Shown: in pieces, positions 1 to 6,839 of the stretch
Position numbering within the stretch: position 1 is the first letter of the stretch
Layout: each line of letters opens with the position of its first letter
Source: Planctomycetota bacterium
GTDB taxonomy: Bacteria; Planctomycetota; Planctomycetia; Pirellulales; Pirellulaceae
Reading direction: 5' to 3'
Assembly (NCBI GenBank): GCA_026692885.1
Contig: JAPLNJ010000838.1
Coordinates: 1 to 17,256 of the forward strand
Length of the DNA stretch: 17,256 nt
The notes under the pieces: generated by a model
Seen by the model: the letters and a program-made list of their open reading frames with translations, nothing else
Databases searched by the model: none
Told to the model about the DNA's origin: nothing
Translations under genes and position numbers: made by a program

Positions 1-1394
1 AGTGGCTCAAATTCTTTGGCGGCAGCGGTTTTGGGTACGTGCCGCAGGCTCTGGCCAACTGCTTTACGCCCGCTTCTTGGCCCGTGTTTCAGGATGAACT
101 ACTGGCGTTAGCGGAAGGTCAGACCCGCTGGGAGAGCGTGCTGCCGATTCGCGATCTGTATGGCAACGAACGGATCGTCGTCTGGAGACTGGCGGTGCAG
201 CCCGGCCATCGCGAGACCCTGTGCAGAGTTCTGATCAGCTTCACGGACATCACCGATCGCAAACGGGCCGAGGAGGCGTTGCGGGAGGCGAGCCAATTCA
301 ACGAGCAGGTCATCCGCAACGTCCAGGAGGGTATCGTGGTGTACGACCGCAACCTGCGGTATCAGCTCTGGAACCCCTTCATGGAGCGTCTGACGGGCTA
401 CACGGCTCAGGAGCTTCTGGGCCGGCGTCCGGAGGAGGTCTTTCCTTTCCTGCGGGAAACGGGGGTGCTGGAGCGGCTCGAACGGGCTCTGGCAGGGGAA
501 ACGCCCGGGCAGCTTGAATTCCCGTATACCGCGCCCCGACTCGCAAGTTCGGGGTGGACGTCCGATACCAGCGGCCCCCTGCGGAACGCTGTCGGCGAGA
601 TCATCGGCGTGATCGGCATGGTTCGCGACATTACCGATCGCAAGTTGGCCGAAGAGGGTCTGCACAACCTGCACTTGCAGTTGGCCCACCTGGGCCGGCT
701 GTCGATCCTGGGGGAGCTGTTGGCCGGAATTGCCCACGAGATCAACCAGCCTTTGTACGCAATTGTCAACTACGTCAATGCCTGCCGAAATTTGCTGACG
801 CAAGACCAGCCGAACCTGGTCGAACTGAGGGAATGGAACCAGGAGATCGCCGCGGCGGCCGCGCGGGCCGGAGCGATCATCCAGCGGCTACGGGGTTTCC
901 TCAAACGGTCGGATGTGCAGCGTCTGCCGGTGCCCATCGACGAGGTTATTCAGGATTCGCTCGACCTGGTCGCCTTCGAGACACGCCGCCTGCAGATCGT
1001 CGTGCAGTATGTTCCGGACGCAGCAAATTGCCCAGTTTCGATCGACCGTGTGCAGATCCAGCAGGTGCTGGTCAATCTGCTCGGAAATGCGTGTGAGGCC
1101 TTGGAAGGCCGCGAGCCGGGAACGAGGACGCTGACGGTGGGCACGGTTCGGGAAGGGAGTTTTGTGGAGATTTCGGTTGCCGACAATGGAGCGGGATTAC
1201 CGAGCCCGGGACTCGGCAAGATCTTTGAACCCTTCGTGACGACCAAGCCCCGTGGTTTGGGAATGGGGCTGGCCATCAGCAAGACGATTGTCGAGGACCA
1301 CGGCGGCCACATCCGGGCCACCGCGAATCCCCGCGGTGGGGCCACGTTCCGCTTCACGCTGCCCGCGGCTGCCGAAGACTTGTGGAATGTATGA
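1..1394 (+). CDS. PAS-domain sensor histidine kinase, FixL/NtrB type (5' partial)
   Basis: The reading frame is open to the window edge (first in-frame codon at base 3), so the N-terminus is missing. The GTG at 39 lies inside a PAS-like domain and is probably not the start. Visible order: end of a first PAS domain closing with 'FTDITDRKRAEEAL', a second PAS domain (about bases 300-640) closing with 'RDITDRKLAEEGL', then the kinase core. The H-box 'GIAHEINQPLYAIVNY' carries the phospho-accepting His (CAC at 735-737). The HEINQP form is typical of FixL/DctB/NtrB-like kinases. The N-box (NLLGNACEAL), G1 (ADNGAGL), F-box (FEPFVTTK) and G2 (GLGMGL) are all present, so it should autophosphorylate. 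No membrane segment is visible in the part shown, so a cytoplasmic sensor is possible. The ligand is unknown, and I see no firm sign of a FixL-type heme pocket. The response regulator follows after 30 bp and is its likely partner. Confidence 0.93.
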   Translation, partial: WLKFFGGSGFGYVPQALANCFTPASWPVFQDELLALAEGQTRWESVLPIRDLYGNERIVVWRLAVQPGHRETLCRVLISFTDITDRKRAEEALREASQFNEQVIRNVQEGIVVYDRNLRYQLWNPFMERLTGYTAQELLGRRPEEVFPFLRETGVLERLERALAGETPGQLEFPYTAPRLASSGWTSDTSGPLRNAVGEIIGVIGMVRDITDRKLAEEGLHNLHLQLAHLGRLSILGELLAGIAHEINQPLYAIVNYVNACRNLLTQDQPNLVELREWNQEIAAAAARAGAIIQRLRGFLKRSDVQRLPVPIDEVIQDSLDLVAFETRRLQIVVQYVPDAANCPVSIDRVQIQQVLVNLLGNACEALEGREPGTRTLTVGTVREGSFVEISVADNGAGLPSPGLGKIFEPFVTTKPRGLGMGLAISKTIVEDHGGHIRATANPRGGATFRFTLPAAAEDLWNV

Positions 1395-1424
1395 CGGATT
1401 ACAGGGCACGGGGAGAGAGAACTG

Positions 1425-2039
1425 ATGTCTGACAAGCCCACGGTTTTTGTCGTGGACGACGACGAGCAGGCCCGGAAATCGGTGTGCGCGCTGGCCCGGT
1501 CCATGGGCGTCCCGGCCGAAGCGTTCGCCTCGGCGGAGGAATTCCTGGCCCAGTACACCCCCGATCGTCCGGGCTGCCTGGTCACCGATTTCCGCCTGCT
1601 CGGCATGAATGGTCTGGAACTCCACGACGAGTTGGTGCGGAGGCGAATCTTCTTGCCCTTCATTGTCCTGACGGCCCACGCCCGTACTCCGCTGACGGTG
1701 CGGGCGATGCAGGCCGGGGCCATCACGCTGCTGGACAAGCCCTACGCGGATGACGACCTGTGGGACTCGATCGGTCGGGCCTTGGCCGAGCAGGCGGCTC
1801 GGCAGACCGCCGAGGCGAAACGCTGCGAACTGCGGGAACGCCTCGCCCGGCTGACTCCCGCCGAGCGTCGGGTTCTGGTGCTGTTGGCGGAAGGCACGTC
1901 CAATAAACAGATCGCCTATGAATTGGACGTCAGTGTGCGGACCGTGGAGAACCGCCGCCGTGAGATTTTGGGAAAGCTGGAGGCCGGCTCCCTGGTCGAA
2001 CTGATCCGCCTGTGGATCGATTCCGGCGAACAGGCTTGA
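1425..2039 (+). CDS. FixJ-type response regulator (REC + LuxR-family HTH)
   Basis: A 204-residue protein of normal FixJ-family length. The receiver domain covers about residues 5-120, with acidic residues D11-D13, phospho-acceptor D55 in 'LVTDFRLLGMNGLEL', T83 and the conserved Lys K105 in 'LDKPY'. A LuxR/FixJ-type helix-turn-helix covers about 138-200, with 'LTPAERRVLVLLAEGTSNK' and 'SVRTVENRRREILGK'. It should bind DNA and control transcription once phosphorylated. The ATG at 1425 is preceded by a purine-rich GGGGAGAGAG stretch that can serve as ribosome-binding site. The kinase stop lies 30 bp upstream, so the two are very likely cotranscribed and cognate, as in FixL/FixJ. Target genes cannot be told from the sequence. 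The gene is not named fixJ because nothing here ties it to oxygen sensing or nitrogen fixation. Confidence 0.93.
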   Translation: MSDKPTVFVVDDDEQARKSVCALARSMGVPAEAFASAEEFLAQYTPDRPGCLVTDFRLLGMNGLELHDELVRRRIFLPFIVLTAHARTPLTVRAMQAGAITLLDKPYADDDLWDSIGRALAEQAARQTAEAKRCELRERLARLTPAERRVLVLLAEGTSNKQIAYELDVSVRTVENRRREILGKLEAGSLVELIRLWIDSGEQA

Positions 2040-2186
2040 CCGGCGCGGGCCATTTTCGCAAACCCGCAACATATTGCGCATTTCTCCCTTGTCCCCTGCC
2101 GACAACTTTGGCGAGAATCCACAAGTGCCTGCAGCCTGAGCGAGGCAAGATCGACCGCGCTCGGGGTGTACAGGCGTTTGCGCCGC

Positions 2187-2191
2187 AGGAG
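2187..2191 (+). promoter_or_regulatory. Shine-Dalgarno site supporting a TTG start at 2198
   Basis: AGGAG lies six bases before a TTG codon at 2198-2200, in frame with the third kinase-like gene. The next in-frame ATG upstream (2012) lies inside the response-regulator gene, and the 62 residues between it and 2198 resemble no kinase segment. The TTG is therefore the better start. Confidence 0.55.
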
Positions 2192-2197
2192 ATCATT

Positions 2198-3001
2198 TTG
2201 GCTAAGCAAAGTCACGACCTGACCGAACGCGGGCAGGCCGAAGTCACCCCGTCAGAAGACGTCACCCAACACCCGCTGGCCGACGAGCGTCTGCAGAGCC
2301 TGCAGCTGCAATTGGCCCACCTGGGGCAGGCCGCGGTGATGGCGGAATTGGCGGCGAATATTGCGGAGCAGGTGAGTCAGCCCCTGTATTGCATCGTGAA
2401 CTATGCCAAAGCGTGCCGTAATGTGCTCGCCCAAAGCCCGCCCCGGCTGGAAGAACTGCGAGACTGGAACCTGGAAATCGCCGCCGCCGCCGCGCGGGCC
2501 GGCGAGATCGTCCGACGGATGTTGGCCCTGGTCCAGCGATCCGCACCGCAGCTGCTGCCGATCGATCTCGGCGAGGTCGTGGAGGAATCGCTCGCGCTGG
2601 TCGCATCGGAGCTGCACCGTTTGAACATTACGGGGCACTGGGCGTCTGGTGACACCTGCCTGACGGCCCTCGCCGATCGGATCCAAGTCCAACAACTCTT
2701 CGTCAATCTGTTGCAAAATGCCTGCGAGGCTTTGACGGAGACCAGCGGCGCGAGGCAGATCACGATTCGCGCCGCAGTGACTGGCGAGTTCCTCCAAGTC
2801 TCGGTCGCCGACAACGGACCGGGACTAGCCGATGCGGCAACCTCGACTCTGTTTGATCCGTTTGTCACGACCAAGCCGCAGGGCTTGGGCTTGGGATTGC
2901 CCATCAGCAAAACGATTGTCGAGGCACATGGTGGCCGGATCTGGAACACGGCCAATCCCGCTGGCGGGGCGACGTTTCATTTCACCCTGCCCCGGGCCTA
3001 G
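2198..3001 (+). CDS. His-less histidine-kinase paralogue (HATPase intact, phospho-His replaced by Glu)
   Basis: From the TTG at 2198 the product is 267 residues; starting at ATG 2012 would give 329. It is clearly a paralogue of the kinase core at 1-1394. Shared stretches include 'QLQLAHLG', 'QPLY.IVNY..ACRN', 'EIAAAAARAG', 'RIQVQQLFVNLLQNACEAL' and 'FDPFVTTKPQGLGLGLPIS'. It has no PAS domain or membrane segment. At the H-box the first kinase reads IAHEINQPLY and this one reads IAEQVSQPLY. The phospho-accepting His is Glu (GAG at 2366-2368, residue 57) and the next Glu is Gln. The dimerisation helices and N, G1, F and G2 ATP-binding boxes look intact and the frame is unbroken, which argues against simple decay. 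It may bind ATP, pair with the neighbouring kinase and phosphorylate it in trans, or act as a decoy or inhibitor. All of these roles are inference. It lies 158 bp after the response regulator and could belong to the same operon. Confidence 0.85.
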   Translation: MAKQSHDLTERGQAEVTPSEDVTQHPLADERLQSLQLQLAHLGQAAVMAELAANIAEQVSQPLYCIVNYAKACRNVLAQSPPRLEELRDWNLEIAAAAARAGEIVRRMLALVQRSAPQLLPIDLGEVVEESLALVASELHRLNITGHWASGDTCLTALADRIQVQQLFVNLLQNACEALTETSGARQITIRAAVTGEFLQVSVADNGPGLADAATSTLFDPFVTTKPQGLGLGLPISKTIVEAHGGRIWNTANPAGGATFHFTLPRA

Positions 3002-3122
3002 GAGTCTGTCCGAGTATTGCCAGCTGGCACAATATGCTGTAGGGTTAGCGTCATGCTGTAGGGTTAGCGTCGCGAGCAGCGACATTCCCTCGTGGTTTGA
3101 GTGAATACTCGGACAGACTCCT
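3000..3122. repeat. 123-bp element with 19-bp perfect terminal inverted repeats (MITE-like or terminator-like)
   Basis: The left arm aggagtctgtccgagtatt (3000-3018) is exactly the reverse complement of the right arm at 3104-3122. Between them lie a 12-bp perfect palindrome (tgccagctggca, 3018-3029) and a 19-bp tandem repeat. The left arm overlaps the last bases of the stop codon of the His-less kinase. The structure fits a small non-autonomous mobile element or a dispersed repeat. It could also form a long stem at the end of the transcript. No clear target-site duplication flanks it. Confidence 0.7.
3034..3071. repeat. Perfect 2 x 19-bp tandem repeat
   Basis: The unit atgctgtagggttagcgtc occurs twice without a gap (3034-3052 and 3053-3071), inside the inverted-repeat element. 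It reads like a replication-slippage duplication within a dispersed repeat. Confidence 0.9.
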
Positions 3123-3233
3123 GGAATTGCAACCGTCCGAGCTCCGACCCTTCCGCCGCCGTGCTGCAAGTTCTTTCGCAACATTTCGATCCACGCCGAA
3201 TACTGACAACTGGAAAACCCGTGCGGTGAGAAG

Positions 3234-6200
3234 ATGATCGACAGCCATCGACAATTCGAGCCTCGCCTGCGCTGGCTGGGGGGCCTGTGTTCCTTGAGCA
3301 TCGGCGTCTTGGTTTTTCTCGCGCTGCTGAGTTGGGCCTTGGGCGATGCCGAATCGGCTACCCTGGGCCTGGAAAATGTGGTCATGGACCACCTGGCCGC
3401 GCTGTTGATGACCATCTTGAGCAGCGCGATGTTCTGGCAGAGCCAACGGCCCGACAATCCGACGACCCATCATTTCGCTCTGGTAGCGGCTTACACGACA
3501 CTGCTGACGAGTCTGATACTGGGGGCGGGATTTCTGTTCGGCTGGTCCGACCGCTCCCCACGCGGAATCAGCTACCTGGCGGCTTTTCTGGGAGAATCGC
3601 CGGGCAAGACAATACTGCCGCTGACCGCCTTCACTTTCCTGCTCGCGGCTCTGGCCCTGCTTTGCGAGTTGCCGCCGCTCGTCCGGCGGCCCTTCGTGCG
3701 GCAGGCGGCGGCCACACTGGCCTCGGCGGTTTTGGTGATCGGTCTGATCGTGGTGGTGCAGTTCGCCTTGGGCATTTTTCGTCTGCACGGCGGCGAACGG
3801 GCCGTGCCAATGACCCTGCTGACCGCAGTCTCTTTCGTGCTGTTGTCCGTGGGCCTGCTGATGGCTGCCGAGCCGCACATCGGCTGGATTCGCGAACCCA
3901 CGGCTGATGCTTCGCACGTGTTTCACGCGGCCATTCGCCGCTTCGAATGGTATCTGTTCGGGGTCTTTGTGACGCTAACCCTGTCCATCGGGGCGACGGG
4001 CTTCCTGTTTCTCCATCGGCAATTGGCCGAGGGCCGCGTGACGGTGGAACGGGACATGCTGCAGGCGGTCAACGGGAAAATGAGCCTCATCGCAGCTTGG
4101 CACGACGATCGCCTGACCAGCGCCCGGGCCCTGCGGGCCTCGGCGTCGTTGACCGACCAATGGCAGCGGTTCCTCGGCAACTCCGCCGACGTCTCGGTGC
4201 GACAGCACCTGCTCGACCAGATGGCCGTGTGGCTCGACCGCGAGAACGCCAGACGGGTCCTGCTGGTGGACACCGCCGCACAAGTCCGGCTCGCGGTCCC
4301 GGCCGGCGAAGAGGGGGTCAGCCCACCGGCCGAAACCTTGCTCGCGCAGGCCCTGCGCACCGATCAGATTCTGATTTCGGAGCTGCAACTGAACGAGGCC
4401 GTGCCGCCCGAGCAGGTCCTGATACTCCTCGTGCCGCTGCCTCCCGCCTTGGCACGAACTGGGGCCGAGCAAGCACCGATCGGGGTACTGATGTTCGAGA
4501 TCGCCGCGCAGGATACACTTTTTCCGGCCCTCCAATCCTGGCCGACTCCCAGCCGCTCGGCAGAAACCTTGTTGCTGCGGCAGGAGGGACAGGATCTGGT
4601 GATACTCAACGCCTCGCGTCAGCCGTCGGACGGGGGCCAGCCCCGGCGTGTCCCGCTCGCCCAGGCCGACCCGGTCTCCGCCCAGGCGCTGCAGAATCGC
4701 GAAGCGTTGGTGGAAGACCGCGACTACCGGGGCGTGCCGGTCCTGGCCGTGATCCGTCCGGTACCCAACTCGCCCTGGTGCATGGTGGCCAAGATTGACT
4801 GCGATGAGCTCTACGCCCCGTTGCGCGAGCTCACCTGGCTGACCGGCGCCATCGTGATCGCGCTGCTGATGGCTGCCGGCATGGTCGTCAGCCTGCTCTG
4901 GCATCAGCGGTTCGCCGCAAACCTGCAGCGCCAACTGGAATCAGAGCGCGAACGGCAAGCTCTGGCCGAGCGGATTCTGTATCTGACCCGGCACGCCAAC
5001 GACATCATCCTGCTGTTGGATGCGGAGTGGCGCATCCTGGAGGCCAACGAGCGCGCGGTGGAGGCTTACGGTTACACGGCCGAAGAATTCCGGCAGCGGA
5101 CCTTGCGCGACTTGCAGGCCCCGGAAGCGCAGGCGGAATTCGAGACGCTGGACCGCCGCGTGCGGGCCGGAGAAGGCGTTCTCGTCGAGACGCTGCATCA
5201 GCGCCGGGACGGCTCGACTTTTCCCGTGGAAAACAGCGTGCGGGCGATCCAACTGGGAGGCGTCAAGTACCACCAAAGCATCCTCCGCGATATTACCGAA
5301 CGGAAGAAGACCGAGCAGGCGATGGCCCAGGCCATGGCGGCGGCCGAAGCGGCCAATTCCGCCAAAAGCCAGTTCCTGGCGAACATGAGCCATGAGATCC
5401 GGACTCCCATGACCGCCATCTTGGGGTTCAGCGAACTTCTGACCACAATGGACTATCCGCCACCCGCGCAGCGGGAACTGTTGGGCTGGATTCGGCGTAG
5501 CGGCGAAGCCTTGCTGACCCTGATCAACGACATTCTGGATCTGGCACGCATCGAAGCCGGCCAGCTCCGCGTGGAGAAAGTTGCCTGCGATGTGGCCCAG
5601 ATTCTGGAAGGCGCCCTGTCGGTCGTCAGCTTGCAGGCCCGCGAAAAAGGGCTGCGTCTGGAGCTGGTCAAGCAGCCGTCCCTGCCCGAGCGGATCGTGA
5701 CCGACCCGCTGCGTTTGCGTCAAATCCTGGTCAACCTGATGTTCAACGCGGTCAAGTTCACGGAACAGGGCGAGGTCCGCCTCACTGCGGGCTGTCTTCG
5801 GGACGGGGACGGTTCCTCTTGTCTGCAGTTGGTGATCGCCGACACGGGCATCGGAATCCATTCGGAGAAGATCCGCGAACTGTTCCAGCCGTTTGTGCAG
5901 GTGGACACCTCGCTGACCAGCCGGCATGGCGGCACCGGCTTGGGACTGGCGATTTCCCGGCGTTTGGCGAATCTGCTGGGGGGCGACATTCAACTCACCA
6001 GCGAGTTGGGCCGGGGCAGCACTTTCACGCTGACGATCGACGCGGGCACATTGACGATCGACGCGGGCACCCTGCCGGCCGAGCCGGCGTCTGGCGCGCC
6101 CGATGTCCGGCCCGCCGCACAAAGCGGCTCGGTTGCCGACCGCGCCGTGGGCGCCGACGCAGTGGCTGCCCAGGCGGAGGAGACACGCGGTGGGGACGGG

Positions 6201-6638
6201 CGGCTCGGACGGGAGCACGGCGGCCAACCACCCGGCGAGTCAGAGCGGGCCCTGCAGGGCCGAATCTTGGTGGTCGAGGATATCCCCAGCAGCCAAATCG
6301 TCATTCGTCATATCCTGCAGACGCTGCTCCTGGATTGCGAAATCGCTGGAGATGGTCAAGCGGCTTGCGAGATGGCCGAGCAATCCCAGGCCGCAGGCCG
6401 CCCCTACGATCTGATCCTGATGGACATTCAAATGCCGGTGAAGAACGGCTTCGAGGCCACGCGTTGGCTCCGCGCGCACGGCTGGCGGGGACCCATCATC
6501 GCCGTCACCGCGCACGCCATGTTGGGCGACCGCGAACGATGCCTGCAGGCGGGCTGCGATGATTACCTGCCCAAACCCCTGACCGCGGTTGCGCTCGGCC
6601 GCCTGTTGCGGCAGCATTTGACTGGCCCCAGCAGCTAG
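3234..6638 (+). CDS. Membrane-bound hybrid histidine kinase (TM sensor-PAS-HisKA-HATPase-REC)
   Basis: A 1134-residue protein. The N-terminal third has about seven hydrophobic segments (roughly residues 16-38, 51-68, 82-104, 126-145, 160-181, 193-211 and 240-262). A presumably extracytoplasmic sensor region (about 263-533), perhaps Cache-like, ends at another membrane segment (534-556). A PAS domain follows (about 580-690, ending 'SILRDITERKKTEQ'). The HisKA domain carries 'NMSHEIRTPM' with phospho-acceptor His720. The ATPase has an N-box near N834/N838, G1 'DTGIGI' at 870-875 and G2 'GGTGLGL' near 899-905. A low-complexity linker (about 945-1008) leads to a receiver domain with D1016, phospho-acceptor D1064 and K1114. 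It should autophosphorylate and pass phosphate to its own receiver; the HPt protein and output regulator are not in the window. The ATG at 3234 follows a weak GGTGAGAAG site. The repeat element upstream suggests a transcription unit separate from the FixL/FixJ-like genes. Confidence 0.93.
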   Translation: MIDSHRQFEPRLRWLGGLCSLSIGVLVFLALLSWALGDAESATLGLENVVMDHLAALLMTILSSAMFWQSQRPDNPTTHHFALVAAYTTLLTSLILGAGFLFGWSDRSPRGISYLAAFLGESPGKTILPLTAFTFLLAALALLCELPPLVRRPFVRQAAATLASAVLVIGLIVVVQFALGIFRLHGGERAVPMTLLTAVSFVLLSVGLLMAAEPHIGWIREPTADASHVFHAAIRRFEWYLFGVFVTLTLSIGATGFLFLHRQLAEGRVTVERDMLQAVNGKMSLIAAWHDDRLTSARALRASASLTDQWQRFLGNSADVSVRQHLLDQMAVWLDRENARRVLLVDTAAQVRLAVPAGEEGVSPPAETLLAQALRTDQILISELQLNEAVPPEQVLILLVPLPPALARTGAEQAPIGVLMFEIAAQDTLFPALQSWPTPSRSAETLLLRQEGQDLVILNASRQPSDGGQPRRVPLAQADPVSAQALQNREALVEDRDYRGVPVLAVIRPVPNSPWCMVAKIDCDELYAPLRELTWLTGAIVIALLMAAGMVVSLLWHQRFAANLQRQLESERERQALAERILYLTRHANDIILLLDAEWRILEANERAVEAYGYTAEEFRQRTLRDLQAPEAQAEFETLDRRVRAGEGVLVETLHQRRDGSTFPVENSVRAIQLGGVKYHQSILRDITERKKTEQAMAQAMAAAEAANSAKSQFLANMSHEIRTPMTAILGFSELLTTMDYPPPAQRELLGWIRRSGEALLTLINDILDLARIEAGQLRVEKVACDVAQILEGALSVVSLQAREKGLRLELVKQPSLPERIVTDPLRLRQILVNLMFNAVKFTEQGEVRLTAGCLRDGDGSSCLQLVIADTGIGIHSEKIRELFQPFVQVDTSLTSRHGGTGLGLAISRRLANLLGGDIQLTSELGRGSTFTLTIDAGTLTIDAGTLPAEPASGAPDVRPAAQSGSVADRAVGADAVAAQAEETRGGDGRLGREHGGQPPGESERALQGRILVVEDIPSSQIVIRHILQTLLLDCEIAGDGQAACEMAEQSQAAGRPYDLILMDIQMPVKNGFEATRWLRAHGWRGPIIAVTAHAMLGDRERCLQAGCDDYLPKPLTAVALGRLLRQHLTGPSS
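6030..6071 (+). repeat. 2 x 21-bp in-frame tandem duplication in the hybrid kinase
   Basis: Two adjacent 21-bp copies (6030-6050 and 6051-6071) differ only at their first and last bases. They encode LTIDAGT twice, exactly where the ATPase domain ends and the linker to the receiver begins. A place outside both folds should tolerate the extra seven residues. Confidence 0.85.
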
Positions 6639-6668
6639 CACCAAACGGTCTTGCGGGCGTTTCGTGTA

Positions 6669-6821
6669 AGGCGAGCGGAAGGAAATAACTTACCCAACCC
6701 GATGTAGGATGGTCTTCCCGTAAGACGGCCCTCCGAGGCCGTCCACAGCGTTCCGCAGGTTGGTTTACCAGACGGCCTCGGAAGGCCGTCCTACGGGCAA
6801 GTTATTTCCTGCCGCTCGCCT
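6669..6821. repeat. Nested inverted-repeat element between convergent genes
   Basis: The outer 27-base arms (6669-6695 and 6795-6821) pair with two mismatches. Inner 27-base arms (6717-6743 and 6771-6797) also pair with two mismatches, sharing three bases with the outer right arm. It fills most of the 201-bp gap between the hybrid kinase and hisS, which converge. A long stem there could end transcription in both directions, though no T-run follows. It could also be a dispersed mobile palindrome: the inner arm ('ggccttccgaggccgtc' type) looks like a repeat family found widely in planctomycete genomes. Confidence 0.7.
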
Positions 6822-6839
6822 AAAGCCTGAGATTCTGCA

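Noticed and set aside
1197..2105. Long minus-strand frames opposite the signalling genes
   Set aside because: They are antisense shadows of clear kinase and response-regulator genes in GC-rich DNA, with no recognisable domain.
3051..3926. 291-codon minus-strand frame across the start of the hybrid kinase
   Set aside because: Gln/His/Arg-rich low-complexity translation, antisense to a well-supported membrane region, and it reads into the repeat element.
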